Position numbers and translations under genes: made by a program. The notes below the pieces were generated by a model. It searched no databases and was not told where the DNA came from. It saw nothing but the letters and a program-made list of their open reading frames with translations. Positions 37,938 through 47,435 of a stretch of DNA of 64,000 bases are shown here, piece by piece. This DNA comes from Synechococcus sp. Tobar12-5m-g. Lineage in GTDB: Bacteria; Cyanobacteriota; Cyanobacteriia; PCC-6307; Cyanobiaceae. Where the stretch lies: the NCBI RefSeq assembly GCF_024345415.1, contig NZ_JAGQBB010000013.1, positions 20,266 through 84,265 on the forward strand, written 5' to 3'. Each line of letters opens with the position of its first letter. Position 1 is the first letter of the stretch.

Positions 37938-38074
37938 AAGCCAGCCCCCAGGCCCTCTTAGGCTCCATTGGATCGCCTATCAAGGCAGCATCTGGCGATG
38001 CAGCCTCAGGCATCGATCAACCAGCTTTGACACTTGGGCAGTGACTGTTTCTTGAACCACGTAGGCAGGCCCGG

Positions 38075-38770
38075 ATGGTTACGCAAAGCCCCACCAAAGC
38101 ATCCGATCTTGCCGAAATCAGCTTGTTCGCCCTGCTCAGCGAGCAGCAACGGCATCGGCTGTTGGATCAACATCGGGGGGTCACGTTTGCTGCCGACCAG
38201 TTGCTGATCCTGGATCATGATGAATCCCAGGGCCTGATTCTTCTTCGTAATGGCATTGCCAAAGTCCGTCGATTCACCAACGACGGCGAGGAGGCCGTGC
38301 TCTCCCTCCTCGGCCCGGGTGAAGTGTGTGGCGAAATGGCCGTTCTCAACAACGGCCGCCGTTCAGCCGATGTCGTCAGCCTCACGCAATGTGAAGCCGT
38401 CTTCCTGCGGGTCGGTCCCTTTCGCGAACTCCTGAACTGTGAACCCAGGCTTGCCCTTGCCTTGGCGAAGCTTGAAGCCAGGCGGCTGCAGGACCTCAAC
38501 CGTCGTTTCACCTTGCGGGGGGCTGATGCCAGCACCCGCCTGCTTGCCACGCTCTGTGACATCGCCGTACGCGCCCACCCGGGCGCCGATACCTTCGCGG
38601 CAACTCCGCCCCTGCCGCATCGGGAGCTCGCGGCGCTCTCCGGGCTGGCTCGGGAGACGACATCACGCACCCTCAGCAAGTTGCGCCAGCGCGGCATCGT
38701 TGTGGAGGTGCATGGCGGTGGTCTGAAGATCGTCGACCGTGAGTCCTTGCGTCAGCGGGACCTGCTCTAG
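38075..38770 (+). CDS. Crp/Fnr-family cAMP receptor-type transcription regulator
   Basis: A 231-residue regulator. The N-terminal cyclic-nucleotide domain has a phosphate-binding cassette with Glu87 and Arg96-Ser97 (GEMAVLNNGRRSAD), as in cAMP-binding CRPs. A dimerisation helix follows (about residues 122-147). The C-terminal winged helix-turn-helix has LPHRELAALSGLARETTSRT, where Arg193, Glu194 and Arg198 match CRP Arg180, Glu181 and Arg185, the residues that read TGTGA. This agrees with the two perfect TGTGA-N6-TCACA sites nearby. Starts at GTG/ATG near 38075 fit the family. It is probably an SYCRP1-like activator of the divergent secretion operon. Confidence 0.9.
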   Translation: MVTQSPTKASDLAEISLFALLSEQQRHRLLDQHRGVTFAADQLLILDHDESQGLILLRNGIAKVRRFTNDGEEAVLSLLGPGEVCGEMAVLNNGRRSADVVSLTQCEAVFLRVGPFRELLNCEPRLALALAKLEARRLQDLNRRFTLRGADASTRLLATLCDIAVRAHPGADTFAATPPLPHRELAALSGLARETTSRTLSKLRQRGIVVEVHGGGLKIVDRESLRQRDLL

Positions 38771-38853
38771 CTCTGATCTCGGTCATGGAGCGATTGGCTC
38801 CGTGCTGGCTCCGATAGCCTGACTATTCCCTGTTTTCACCCAACCCGGACCCG

Positions 38854-39897
38854 ATGCTCAGGCCATCCGCCAGCCTGCTGGTCGCCGCCCTTGGGGGCGG
38901 GGCTTTGGTGCTCACGATGGGGCTGGCGCTGCGGCCCGCGCCGCTCCCGCCCTGGTCTGCTGAGGTCGGAGCCGCCGCCTCAACGCAGACTCCTGTCACG
39001 CCCCCCCCTGCCGCGGAAACCACAGCCCCGGCTCGGGCTTTCCTCCCGGCGGATCCAACCCTGCCCCTGGCCGCCAGTGGCCGCCACTACCCCCTGGTTC
39101 CCACCGATCCGGCCAGCCTGGCGAGCCTGTTGGTGGCCGTCGAGAAAGCCCTGCGCTCCCCCCAGACACCCGCTGCCGATCTGCCCGGCCTCGGCCATCA
39201 ACAGCAGGTGATCTACCGCGTCCTCTCCCACCAGGTGGCCCGCTCCCAGCAGGTGCGCCGCTTGCTTCCCGCCGCCTGGCTGAGCATCTACGACCGGCAC
39301 CTGGTGGCGCGGCGGGCCTTCCTGGCCATGCACCGCGGTGGCCGCAAACCCACAGCCCTGCCGGCCTGGCGGATCATTCCTCCCCGCCCCGCCGAGGCCC
39401 TGATCGCCTCCTACAAAGAGGCCGAAGCCGCCACGGGCATCCCCTGGGAGGTGCTGGCTGCCGTCAACCTGGTGGAAACGGGCATGGGCCGCATCGATGG
39501 CGTGTCGGTGGCCAATGCCCAGGGGCCGATGCAGTTCCTGCCCACCACCTGGAGCGAGCCGGGCATCGGCAAGGGGGACATCCGTGACCCCCACGACGCC
39601 ATCCAGGCGGCGGCCCGTTATCTCGTTCGACGGGGTGGCCTCAAGGACATCCGCAAGGGGCTCTGGGGCTACAACAACAGTGACAACTACGGCATTGCCG
39701 TGCTCACCTACGCCTCCCTGATCAAGGAGGATCCCCGGGCCTATGTGGGGCTCTACAACTGGGAGATCCACTTCGGCACCGCCGCCGGAGACCTCTGGCT
39801 GCCCGTGGGCTACGACCAGCCCAGGCGCATTCCCGTTGCCACGTTCCTGAGGCAGTTTCCCGCCAGCGCTCCGCCGCCCGGTTCCTCGGGCGCCTGA
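38854..39897 (+). CDS. Exported lytic murein transglycosylase (SLT domain)
   Basis: A 347-residue protein with an N-terminal signal/anchor (LLVAALGGGALVLTMGLAL), a Pro/Ala-rich linker, a helical region, and a C-terminal goose-lysozyme-like SLT domain. The catalytic acid is Glu208 in VNLVETGMGRIDG, followed by the family motif NAQGPMQFLPTTW and a C-terminal YNNSDNYG...VLTYASL region. It cleaves peptidoglycan glycan strands to 1,6-anhydro ends in the periplasm. Length is typical of a single-domain enzyme with a linker. Confidence 0.92.
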   Translation: MLRPSASLLVAALGGGALVLTMGLALRPAPLPPWSAEVGAAASTQTPVTPPPAAETTAPARAFLPADPTLPLAASGRHYPLVPTDPASLASLLVAVEKALRSPQTPAADLPGLGHQQQVIYRVLSHQVARSQQVRRLLPAAWLSIYDRHLVARRAFLAMHRGGRKPTALPAWRIIPPRPAEALIASYKEAEAATGIPWEVLAAVNLVETGMGRIDGVSVANAQGPMQFLPTTWSEPGIGKGDIRDPHDAIQAAARYLVRRGGLKDIRKGLWGYNNSDNYGIAVLTYASLIKEDPRAYVGLYNWEIHFGTAAGDLWLPVGYDQPRRIPVATFLRQFPASAPPPGSSGA

Positions 39898-39941
39898 TCC
39901 GCCGACTCCGTTTCCACTGGCTCCGTCACCACTGGCTCGGT

Positions 39942-42900
39942 TCAGTCGTCCAGCGCCACCAGATCCCTGAGCTGGCCGGGATCCAGCCCGCCCAGCCACT
40001 CCTCGCCGCTGCCGATGATGTCCTCGGCCAGACGGGCCTTCTCGCGGATCATGCGATCGATCTTCTCCTCCACCGAGCCGCTGGTGATGAACTTGTGCAC
40101 CAGCACCCGTTGGGTCTGGCCAATCCGGTAGGCCCGGTCGGTGGCCTGGTTCTCCACGGCAGGATTCCACCAGCGATCCACATGGAACACGTGGCTGGCG
40201 CGGGTGAGGTTGAGGCCCACGCCGCCCGCCTTCAGGGAAAGCAGAAACAGCTGGGGGCCGCGGGGATCGTCCTGGAAGCGATCCACCATCGCCTGGCGTT
40301 CGTTCTTGCTGGTGCTGCCGTAAAGGAACGGCACCTCCTGATGGAAACGCTGCTGCAGATGGGCCTGAAGCAGATGCCCCCACTCGGCGAACTGGGTGAA
40401 CAGCAGGGCCCGATCGCCCGCTTCGATCACCTCCTCGACGATCTCGTCGAGCCGCTGCAACTTGGCCGAGCGGGCGCCGAAGCCCTCGCTGATCTGGCTC
40501 TCCTTGAGGGCCAGGGCCGGATGGTTGCAGATCTGCTTGAGCTTGGTGAGCAGGGCCAGCACCTGGCCGTGCTTCTGGCCCAGGGGAGCGCGGGCGATCG
40601 CCTCGAGGCTGGCATCGACGGTGGCGCGGTACAGCTTGGTCTGCTCCGGCGTCAGCCCCACCCATTCCCGCAGTTCCACCTTTTCGGGCAGGTCGGAGAT
40701 GATCGATCGGTCGGTCTTGAGCCGGCGCAGGATGAACGGGCCCACCCGGGCCTTGAGATCGCGCAGGGAGGCGGTGTCGCCGTAGCGCTCGATCGGCAGG
40801 CGGTAGCGCTGGCGGAAGAACTCCTCCTCGCCGAGCACCTTGGGGTTGAGGAAGTCCATCAGGGCCCAAAGCTCGCTCACCCGGTTCTCCACCGGCGTGC
40901 CGGTGAGGGCGATCCGGAACCGTCCTCCCCCCCCGCCCTGCTTGCCGGAGCGGGCCAGTTCCCGGGCCGCCAACGACTGCTTGGCGGCGGGGTTCTTGAT
41001 CGCCTGGGCTTCATCGATCACCGTGCCCTGCCAGTCGAGGGAGGAGAGCACCTCCACATCCCGTTGCAGCAGCCCGTAGCTGGTGAGCACCAGATCCACC
41101 CCCTCCAATGCCTTGGCCAGGGCCGCCGCCGTGGAGGGCCGCCTCGGGCCGTAGTGCTCCAGCACCGTGAGCTCCGGGGTGAATCCCGCCGCCTCCCGCT
41201 TCCAGTTGGTGAGCACCGAGGTGGGGGCCACCAGCAGCACCGGGCGTTTCAGCTCCTGCTCCGCCTTCAGGTGCTGCAGGAAGGCGAGCAGCTGGATCGT
41301 CTTGCCCAGGCCCATGTCATCGGCAAGGCAGGCCCCCTGATCGAAGCGGTGCAGGAAGGCCAGCCAGCCCAGGCCCCGCTCCTGGTAGGGCCGCAGCTGG
41401 CCGGCAAAGCCCTCGGGGGCCGGCAGGGGATCGGGGGCTTTCTGCTGGTGGTATTGCTCCAGCACCGCCTGCAGCCGGGGCCCGGCGGTGAAGCGATGCA
41501 CCGGCAGCCGCTGCAGGGTTTCCCCCTCGTTGCCGGTGAGGCGCAGGGCGTCATCGAGGCTGAGGGCGGGATCGAGGGCACAGAACTTTTCGGCGTTGCG
41601 CAGATCGCCGGGGCGCAGCTCGATCCAGGCCCCCTTGTGCTGCACCAGCGGGCTGCGCTTGCCCGCCAGCCGCTCCAGGTCCTTGAGGGTGAGGGTGACG
41701 CCGCCGATCATCAGCTCCCAGCGCCACTCCAGGGTTTCGCCGAGGCTGAAGCCCCGCGACTTCGCCGGCAGCTCGGCCTCGATCGAGAGCCCCAGCCGGC
41801 TGGCCAGGCCGCCGCTGAGGCTGGCTGGCAGCACCACCCCCACGCCCACATCCCGCAACCGGGCCGCGGCGGTGCGCACCAGTACGAAGGCCTCGGCCGG
41901 GGCCAGCTCCATGCGTTGGGGTGTGGCGGCATCCAGACCCCGCTCAAGAGGCTCGAACACCTGCAGGGCCCGGCCGAGGCCCTCCAGCAGCAACTCGCCG
42001 GGCTGGGGAATGGTGACCTCCCCCAGATGGAGATTGGCTTCACCGGCGGCCCAGACTGCCGCCGCCGGCAAGGTCAGGCTGGGATCCGACTCGGCCTGCA
42101 GACAGAAGCGAAGCTCCCAGAGCTCGCCGCCCTCCGCAGGCGTGTCCAGCTCCATGCAGGCCCGGGCCGGAGCCAACCGCCCGGCCACCGCCTCGCGCCA
42201 GTGGTGGGTGGCGGTGCTCAGCCGCTCGATCTCCTCGCCCGTGAGCCGCAGCTCCCCCTTGCCCGGGCCCAGGGCCTGCTGCCAGGCCGCCAGCAGGGGA
42301 TCGAGCCCCTCGGGGTGGGGCCTGAAGTCGCTGCGCAGCTGGGCATCCACCAGGCGGGAGAGAATCTCCACCAGCCGCAGCCGGCCGGATCCGGGCCGCC
42401 AGCAGGCCAGGGGCGGGGCGCCATTGGCGGCGGGCCCTCGCCAGAGGGCGGCCACCGCCACCTGGGGGAGCCGGGTGGCCAGCTCCTCGAGCCGGCGGCG
42501 GTCGTCCTCGCGGTTGAGCAGGGGAAGCCAATGGGCCCTGCCCTCTTCCACCTGGGGTAACCAGCGGCCCCGGGCGATCAGGCTCAGACTCCAGCGCTGC
42601 AGGTGGCTCCACCAGCGCAGTTCATCGGCCAGGTCGGGATGGTTGCCCGACAGTGGCAGCCGCTCAAGCCAGAGGGCGGCGGCGGCGGGATCCAGCCAGA
42701 GACCCTCCACCTGCCAGGGCCACCACTCCACCTCCTTCGGCATCGGTTCGCCGGCCTGCAGCGGCAGACCGCTCCAGCCGTCCGCCTCCTCTTTCTTCCT
42801 GCCCCGGGCGCCCTGGCGCCGACTGGGCAGGCTCAGGCAGGCCGCGGCGGGCCGGAAGGACTCGGTCCACAGATCCCACTCCTCCAGCCAGGCCCCCAGG

Positions 42901-43052
42901 TCGTCCTGGTCAAGGCTGAGCGGATGGGCCAGGGGCGCGTTGATCGGTGTGGCCGGACTGGCCACCCGCCAGGTGTCGGCCCAGAGCAGCAGACCGGCGA
43001 CCGCCATTCCACTGGCGTCGGCCGGAAGCCAGGTGGCGTGCAGAAGGCTCAT
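39942..43052 (-). CDS. SNF2-family DNA-dependent ATPase/helicase
   Basis: A 1036-residue protein. The N-terminal ~480 residues form the bacterial SNF2-associated domain, including LEWRWELMIGGVTLTLKDLE. The Snf2 ATPase core follows: motif I ADDMGLGKTIQ, motif II VIDEAQAIKN, motif III region FRIALTGTPVENR. In the C-terminal lobe are RALLFTQFAEWG, LSLKAGGVGLNLTRA and ATDRAYRIGQ. Such bacterial SNF2 proteins remodel nucleoprotein or clear stalled RNA polymerase (RapA-like), but the role of this subgroup is not established. Length and order match family members in cyanobacteria. Confidence 0.93.
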   Translation of the reverse strand: MSLLHATWLPADASGMAVAGLLLWADTWRVASPATPINAPLAHPLSLDQDDLGAWLEEWDLWTESFRPAAACLSLPSRRQGARGRKKEEADGWSGLPLQAGEPMPKEVEWWPWQVEGLWLDPAAAALWLERLPLSGNHPDLADELRWWSHLQRWSLSLIARGRWLPQVEEGRAHWLPLLNREDDRRRLEELATRLPQVAVAALWRGPAANGAPPLACWRPGSGRLRLVEILSRLVDAQLRSDFRPHPEGLDPLLAAWQQALGPGKGELRLTGEEIERLSTATHHWREAVAGRLAPARACMELDTPAEGGELWELRFCLQAESDPSLTLPAAAVWAAGEANLHLGEVTIPQPGELLLEGLGRALQVFEPLERGLDAATPQRMELAPAEAFVLVRTAAARLRDVGVGVVLPASLSGGLASRLGLSIEAELPAKSRGFSLGETLEWRWELMIGGVTLTLKDLERLAGKRSPLVQHKGAWIELRPGDLRNAEKFCALDPALSLDDALRLTGNEGETLQRLPVHRFTAGPRLQAVLEQYHQQKAPDPLPAPEGFAGQLRPYQERGLGWLAFLHRFDQGACLADDMGLGKTIQLLAFLQHLKAEQELKRPVLLVAPTSVLTNWKREAAGFTPELTVLEHYGPRRPSTAAALAKALEGVDLVLTSYGLLQRDVEVLSSLDWQGTVIDEAQAIKNPAAKQSLAARELARSGKQGGGGGRFRIALTGTPVENRVSELWALMDFLNPKVLGEEEFFRQRYRLPIERYGDTASLRDLKARVGPFILRRLKTDRSIISDLPEKVELREWVGLTPEQTKLYRATVDASLEAIARAPLGQKHGQVLALLTKLKQICNHPALALKESQISEGFGARSAKLQRLDEIVEEVIEAGDRALLFTQFAEWGHLLQAHLQQRFHQEVPFLYGSTSKNERQAMVDRFQDDPRGPQLFLLSLKAGGVGLNLTRASHVFHVDRWWNPAVENQATDRAYRIGQTQRVLVHKFITSGSVEEKIDRMIREKARLAEDIIGSGEEWLGGLDPGQLRDLVALDD

Positions 43053-43146
43053 CGCCGAGGCGCGGCCAGGTACGGATCGGCGCCATCATCCCCGATCGCC
43101 GCCCCCTGGTCGCCTCAACCGGCCGGAGCACCGGGCAGCAAGGCGC

Positions 43147-43545
43147 TCATGGCCGCAGCTCGGGGAAAAGGCGAAGGGTCACCTGCAGCAGCAGGGCGCC
43201 GCCCACCAGGGGCAGCCAGAGCGGCAGCCAGGCCCGCAGCAGGTCCGCCCCCAGGGCACCCAGCCCCCCCGGGGTGAAGGGCGCGGTGCCCAAAGCGGCA
43301 TCGAGGGGCACCGCCAGGCTCAGAAGGCCGCAGACCGCCCCCACCAGGCCCGCCTGCAGGTGGCCGTCGTCGGGGTCGACCCGTTGGAGGTGAAAGGCCA
43401 GAAGGCCGTAGAAGAAGCCGCTCCCACCGGCCCGCAGGCCGGGCTCCAGGCCGATCGCCAGGCCGATGACCAGGGCCCCGCCCCCGGCCAGCAGGGCCCA
43501 GGCGATCGAGCGCAGCCGCAGCCGCCCACGATCCTCGCCAAGCAT
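43147..43545 (-). CDS. Small polytopic membrane protein
   Basis: A 132-residue hydrophobic protein starting MLGEDRGRLRLRSIAW. About four membrane helices are visible (ALLAGGGALVIGLAIG, GSGFFYGLLAFHL, LVGAVCGLLSLAVPL, LPLWLPLVGGALLLQVTL). The open frame extends to 43656 but that stretch is non-hydrophobic and overlaps the alaS start. Divergent from alaS. No family recognised. Confidence 0.65.
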   Translation of the reverse strand: MLGEDRGRLRLRSIAWALLAGGGALVIGLAIGLEPGLRAGGSGFFYGLLAFHLQRVDPDDGHLQAGLVGAVCGLLSLAVPLDAALGTAPFTPGGLGALGADLLRAWLPLWLPLVGGALLLQVTLRLFPELRP

Positions 43546-43634
43546 CAAAGGGGAAGGCACGGCGCGGGGCGCGAAGGGTGGGACCGGTGCTGGGCGATCA
43601 TGCCTTCTCCAGGGGTGTTTCGCCGCGTCGGGCC

Positions 43635-46310
43635 ATGGCTGTTGCTTCTTCTTCAAGTCGCACGGCCGCCGGGCTGCCGGGGCCCCGCAGCGGCGCCGAG
43701 ATCCGCGAGGCCTTCCTGGCCTTCTACGGGGCGCGGGGCCACCGGCGCCTGCCCAGCAGCTCCCTGGTGCCCGACGACCCCACGGTGCTGCTCACGATCG
43801 CCGGCATGCTGCCGTTCAAGCCGGTGTTCCTGGGCCAGGCCGAGCGGCCGGCGCCCCGGGCCACCACGGCCCAGAAGTGCATCCGGACCAACGACATCGA
43901 GAACGTGGGCCGCACGGCGCGGCACCACACCTTCTTCGAGATGCTCGGCAACTTCTCGTTCGGGGATTACTTCAAGGCCGAAGCGATTGCCTGGGCCTGG
44001 GAGCTCTCCACCGAGGTGTTCGGGCTGGCCCCGGAGCGCCTGGTGGTGAGTGTCTTCCGCGACGACGACGAAGCCGCGGCGATCTGGCGCGACGCGGTGG
44101 GGGTGAACCCGAAGCGGATCCTCCGCCTGGATGAAGCCGACAACTTCTGGGTGTCGGGCCCGACCGGCCCCTGCGGCCCCTGCTCGGAGCTCTACTACGA
44201 CTTCCACCCCGAGCGCGGCGATGACGACATCAATCTCGAGGACGATTCCCGCTTCATCGAGTTCTACAACCTGGTGTTCATGCAGTACAACCGCGACGCC
44301 CAGGGAACCCTGACGCCGCTGGCGAACCGCAACATCGACACCGGCCTGGGGCTGGAGCGCCTGGCCCAGATCCTGCAGGGAGTGCCCAACAACTACGAAA
44401 CCGACCTGATCTTTCCCCTGATCGAGACGGCGGCGGCTCTGGCAGGAGTCGACTACCACCAGCTCGACAACAAAGGGCAGACCGCGCTGAAGGTGATCGG
44501 CGACCACAGCCGTGCCATCACCCAACTGATCGGCGATGGTGTGACCGCTTCGAATCTTGGTCGCGGCTACATCCTGCGTCGCCTGCTGCGCCGGGTGGTG
44601 CGCCACGGCCGCCTGCTGGGCATCGAGGGGCCGTTCCTGGCGGCGATGGGCGAGGCCGCCATCGCCTTGATGGCGGACGCCTACCCCCAGTTGCTGGAGC
44701 GTCGCGAGGCGATCACCGCCGAGCTGGTGCGGGAAGAGGCCCGTTTCCTCGAAACCCTCGGGCGGGGAGAGAAGCTGCTGGCCGAGCTGCTGGCCGCCCA
44801 GCCCAGGGTGATCAGCGGTGCCCAGGCCTTCGAGCTCTACGACACCTTCGGCTTCCCCCTGGAGCTCACCGAGGAGATCGCCGCTGAGCACGGACTAACC
44901 GTGGACCTGGAGGGTTTCGAGGCGGCAATGGAAGCCCAGCGCCAGCGGGCCAAGGCGGCGTCGGTGAGCCTGGATCTCACCGACGTTGGGGCAGTCGAGG
45001 CGATGGCCGCCGAGCTGCCCGACACCCGCTTCCACGGCTACGAGGCCCTGGAGCACCGCTCCCAGGTGATGGGCCTGGTGGTGAACGGTGAACCGGCCCA
45101 GCGGGCGGCGGCGGAAGATGCGGTGCAGGTGGTGCTCGATGCCACCCCCTTCTATGGCGAATCGGGCGGCCAGATCGGCGACCGGGGTCTGCTCACAGGG
45201 GCGGGCGTGATCGTGGCCATCGAGGCGGTGGTGAAGAACCGCAAGTTGTTCGTGCATCAGGGCCGCGTCGAGCGCGGTGCCCTGGGCCTCGGCGACACCG
45301 TGATCGCCCGGGTCGATCGGAGCTGCCGCCGCCGCGTCCAGGCCCATCACACCGCCACCCACCTATTGCAGGCCGCCCTGAAGCAGGTGGTGGATCCGGC
45401 GATCGCCCAGGCCGGTTCCCTGGTGGATTTCGATCGGCTTCGCTTCGACTTCCACTGCCCCCGCGCCCTGACGCCGGTCGAATTGGAGCGGATCGAGGCC
45501 CTGATCAACGGCTGGATCGCCGAGGCCCACCCCCTGGAGGTGGAGGAGATGGCCCTGGAGCAGGCCCACAGCGCCGGCGCGGTGGCGATGTTCGGCGAGA
45601 AGTATGGGGCCCTGGTGCGGGTGGTGGATGTGCCCGGCGTCTCGATGGAGCTCTGCGGCGGCACCCACGTGGCCAACACCGCGGAGATCGGCCTGGTCAA
45701 GATCGTGGCCGAAACGGGCGTGGCCGCTGGCATCCGCCGCATCGAGGCCGTGGCCGGCCAGGCGGTGTTGGCCTACCTCAACCGGCGCGACGCGGTGGTG
45801 AAGGACCTGGGCGATCGTTTCAAGGCCCAGCCCGGCGAGATCGTGGCGCGGGTGACGGCGCTGCAGGAGGAGCTCAAGGCCAGTGGCAAAGCCCTGGCTG
45901 CCGCCCGCGACGCGCTGGCCGCCGCCAAGGCGGCGGCGCTGGCGAGCCAGGCCGAGTCGGTGGGGGCGTTCCAGGTGCTGGTGGCACGGCTCGACGGGGT
46001 GGACTCCGGAGCTCTGCAGACGGCGACCCAGCAGCTGCAGGAACGCCTCGGCGCCGGGGCGGCGGTGGTGCTGGGCGGCGTGCCCGACCCTGGCGAGCCG
46101 GACAAGCTCTCCCTGGTGGCGGCCTTCGGCCCCAGGGTGATCGCCCGCGGCGCCAAGGCTGGCCCCTTCATCGGCGCGATCGCCAGGCTCTGTGGCGGCG
46201 GCGGCGGCGGCCGCCCCAACCTGGCCCAGGCCGGCGGGCGGGATGGGGCGGCACTGGATGGGGCGTTGGAGCAAGCGAGGCAGCAGATGCAGCACCAGCT
46301 GGGCGGCTGA
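43635..46310 (+). CDS. alaS: Alanyl-tRNA synthetase
   Basis: An 891-residue class II synthetase. The catalytic domain includes TNDIENVGRTARHHTFFEML and NFSFGDYFK. Motif 3 region NIDTGLGLERLAQ is present. The editing domain has the zinc-type HTATHLLQAAL and CGGTHVANTAEIG motifs. A C-terminal DHHA1/C-Ala region ends in a Gly-rich tail (CGGGGGGRPNLAQAGG). It charges tRNA-Ala and clears mischarged Ser/Gly. I chose the ATG at 43635 (MAVASSSSRTAAGLPGP); the frame is open to 43578 but overlaps the divergent gene's extension. Confidence 0.98.
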   Translation: MAVASSSSRTAAGLPGPRSGAEIREAFLAFYGARGHRRLPSSSLVPDDPTVLLTIAGMLPFKPVFLGQAERPAPRATTAQKCIRTNDIENVGRTARHHTFFEMLGNFSFGDYFKAEAIAWAWELSTEVFGLAPERLVVSVFRDDDEAAAIWRDAVGVNPKRILRLDEADNFWVSGPTGPCGPCSELYYDFHPERGDDDINLEDDSRFIEFYNLVFMQYNRDAQGTLTPLANRNIDTGLGLERLAQILQGVPNNYETDLIFPLIETAAALAGVDYHQLDNKGQTALKVIGDHSRAITQLIGDGVTASNLGRGYILRRLLRRVVRHGRLLGIEGPFLAAMGEAAIALMADAYPQLLERREAITAELVREEARFLETLGRGEKLLAELLAAQPRVISGAQAFELYDTFGFPLELTEEIAAEHGLTVDLEGFEAAMEAQRQRAKAASVSLDLTDVGAVEAMAAELPDTRFHGYEALEHRSQVMGLVVNGEPAQRAAAEDAVQVVLDATPFYGESGGQIGDRGLLTGAGVIVAIEAVVKNRKLFVHQGRVERGALGLGDTVIARVDRSCRRRVQAHHTATHLLQAALKQVVDPAIAQAGSLVDFDRLRFDFHCPRALTPVELERIEALINGWIAEAHPLEVEEMALEQAHSAGAVAMFGEKYGALVRVVDVPGVSMELCGGTHVANTAEIGLVKIVAETGVAAGIRRIEAVAGQAVLAYLNRRDAVVKDLGDRFKAQPGEIVARVTALQEELKASGKALAAARDALAAAKAAALASQAESVGAFQVLVARLDGVDSGALQTATQQLQERLGAGAAVVLGGVPDPGEPDKLSLVAAFGPRVIARGAKAGPFIGAIARLCGGGGGGRPNLAQAGGRDGAALDGALEQARQQMQHQLGG

Positions 46311-46359
46311 ACGACCCAGCCGATCACCCTTAGGTTGACGTGGTGACGCTCCGCTTCCG

Positions 46360-46767
46360 ATGAACCGTCTCTGGACCCTCCCCGCGGTTGGCCTCTCGGT
46401 GCTGGTCGCCGCCACGGTAGCCGTAGCCGCGCCCGCCGGCACCCTGCTCAAGGGGCTGAAACTGCCGGGCGCCCTTTCCACGCTGTTCGCCGCCAATGCC
46501 GTTGGACAGACCAGCCTCAATGGCCAGCTGGCGGGCACCCCGGAAGCCCTGCTCGACAAGGTGAAAACCACCCTGAGCGCCCAGGGCTACAAGGAGCGCT
46601 CCGTGAACACCGTGGTGGGGACCTGGGGGTTCAACCTGGTCCTCGACCCTCCGGCCGGCACCACCGTGGATGGCACCCCCGCCGGCAAGACTGCAGCCCT
46701 GGTGCTGCAGTCCACGGTGCTCGCCCCGGGCAAGCTCAACCTCAATGTCCGCTTCGAAGGGATCTGA
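46360..46767 (+). CDS. Exported small hypothetical protein
   Basis: A 135-residue protein starting MNRLWTLPAVGLSVLVAATV with a signal peptide ending near VAAPA. The mature part (LLDKVKTTLSAQGYKERSVN, then GTWGFNLVLDPPAGTTVDG, and PGKLNLNVRFEG) looks like a small alpha/beta domain. It lies 49 bases after alaS on the same strand. No family recognised. Confidence 0.7.
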   Translation: MNRLWTLPAVGLSVLVAATVAVAAPAGTLLKGLKLPGALSTLFAANAVGQTSLNGQLAGTPEALLDKVKTTLSAQGYKERSVNTVVGTWGFNLVLDPPAGTTVDGTPAGKTAALVLQSTVLAPGKLNLNVRFEGI

Positions 46768-47435
46768 CGGTTGGAGCGTTCGAGTCCCTTCGCGTCGACG
46801 TTCCCCGATCAGCTCATTCGGCCATCGCTCTCCTGCTGGCGAAGAGGACACAAGGTATGTTTTGAATGTGTTCGTCTTGAGTTCGCCCCGGTTTCTTGTG
46901 GCTATACTCTACTGCTGCCCATGGGATTGAGATGGGTCAATGATGAAGGGTGAAGCCGATCAGGATTGATAGCACCGTTCTAGCCTCAACCGTGAGGGGG
47001 ACCCTTGAGCAACCTTTGCAATTGCCTGGCTTATCCAGCTCTGGTCAGCTCAGTCCGATCCGCTGGCCGATTGATGAACGAGATGAAACCCCCCGGACCT
47101 CCTCGGGTCGCCCACAGATGCGTGCGAGTACCGATGACCTTGACCCGAAGAAACCCTGGACCAGGGGCAGAATCTCGGGCCTGAGCCAAAGCAGAACAGA
47201 TCAGGCAGGATTCAAGCCACCCTTTACAATCAACGCAATCCTGTAATGGAAACGTGCAAACGGCTCACCCCTCGCGGCTGCCGCACCTGGCTCTTCGAGA
47301 ATGGATTGCTGCCCATGCACGTCTGGCTTCCAGTGACATTCGAACATTCACTTTGAATTCACTTGATCGAACACCTCCTTCCCTTGCGGCTTCACCTCTG
47401 ATTACTCTGGCTGGTGAACCAGAATGCCCAGCCCC
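46768..47435. other. 668-base stretch with no convincing gene
   Basis: Frames of 98 codons (46950-47246) and 61 codons (47254-47439) are open, but their translations have no protein-like pattern. Composition is less GC-rich than the flanks. A possible promoter lies at 46877-46908 (TTGAGT, 20-base spacer, TATACT), pointing right. The short palindrome CTGGT-GA-ACCAG lies just before the ATPase start (around 47411-47422). It may be a long leader, an unrecognised RNA, or a decayed gene. Confidence 0.5.

Noticed and set aside
38027..38055. Sigma-70-like promoter for the crp gene starting with TTGACA at 38027
   Set aside because: A good -35 is present, but no acceptable -10 hexamer occurs at 16-18 bases, so I did not call it.
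39899..39941. Short direct repeat CCACTGGCTC in the gap after the lytic transglycosylase
   Set aside because: Two 10-base copies in a 40-base GC-rich gap, with no stem or known site; likely chance.
40095..42560. 821-codon plus-strand frame
   Set aside because: Antisense shadow of the SNF2 helicase gene, with low-complexity translation.
46950..47246. 98-codon frame in the gene-free gap
   Set aside because: GTG-started, no recognisable pattern of strands or helices, no Shine-Dalgarno; kept only as part of the unexplained region.
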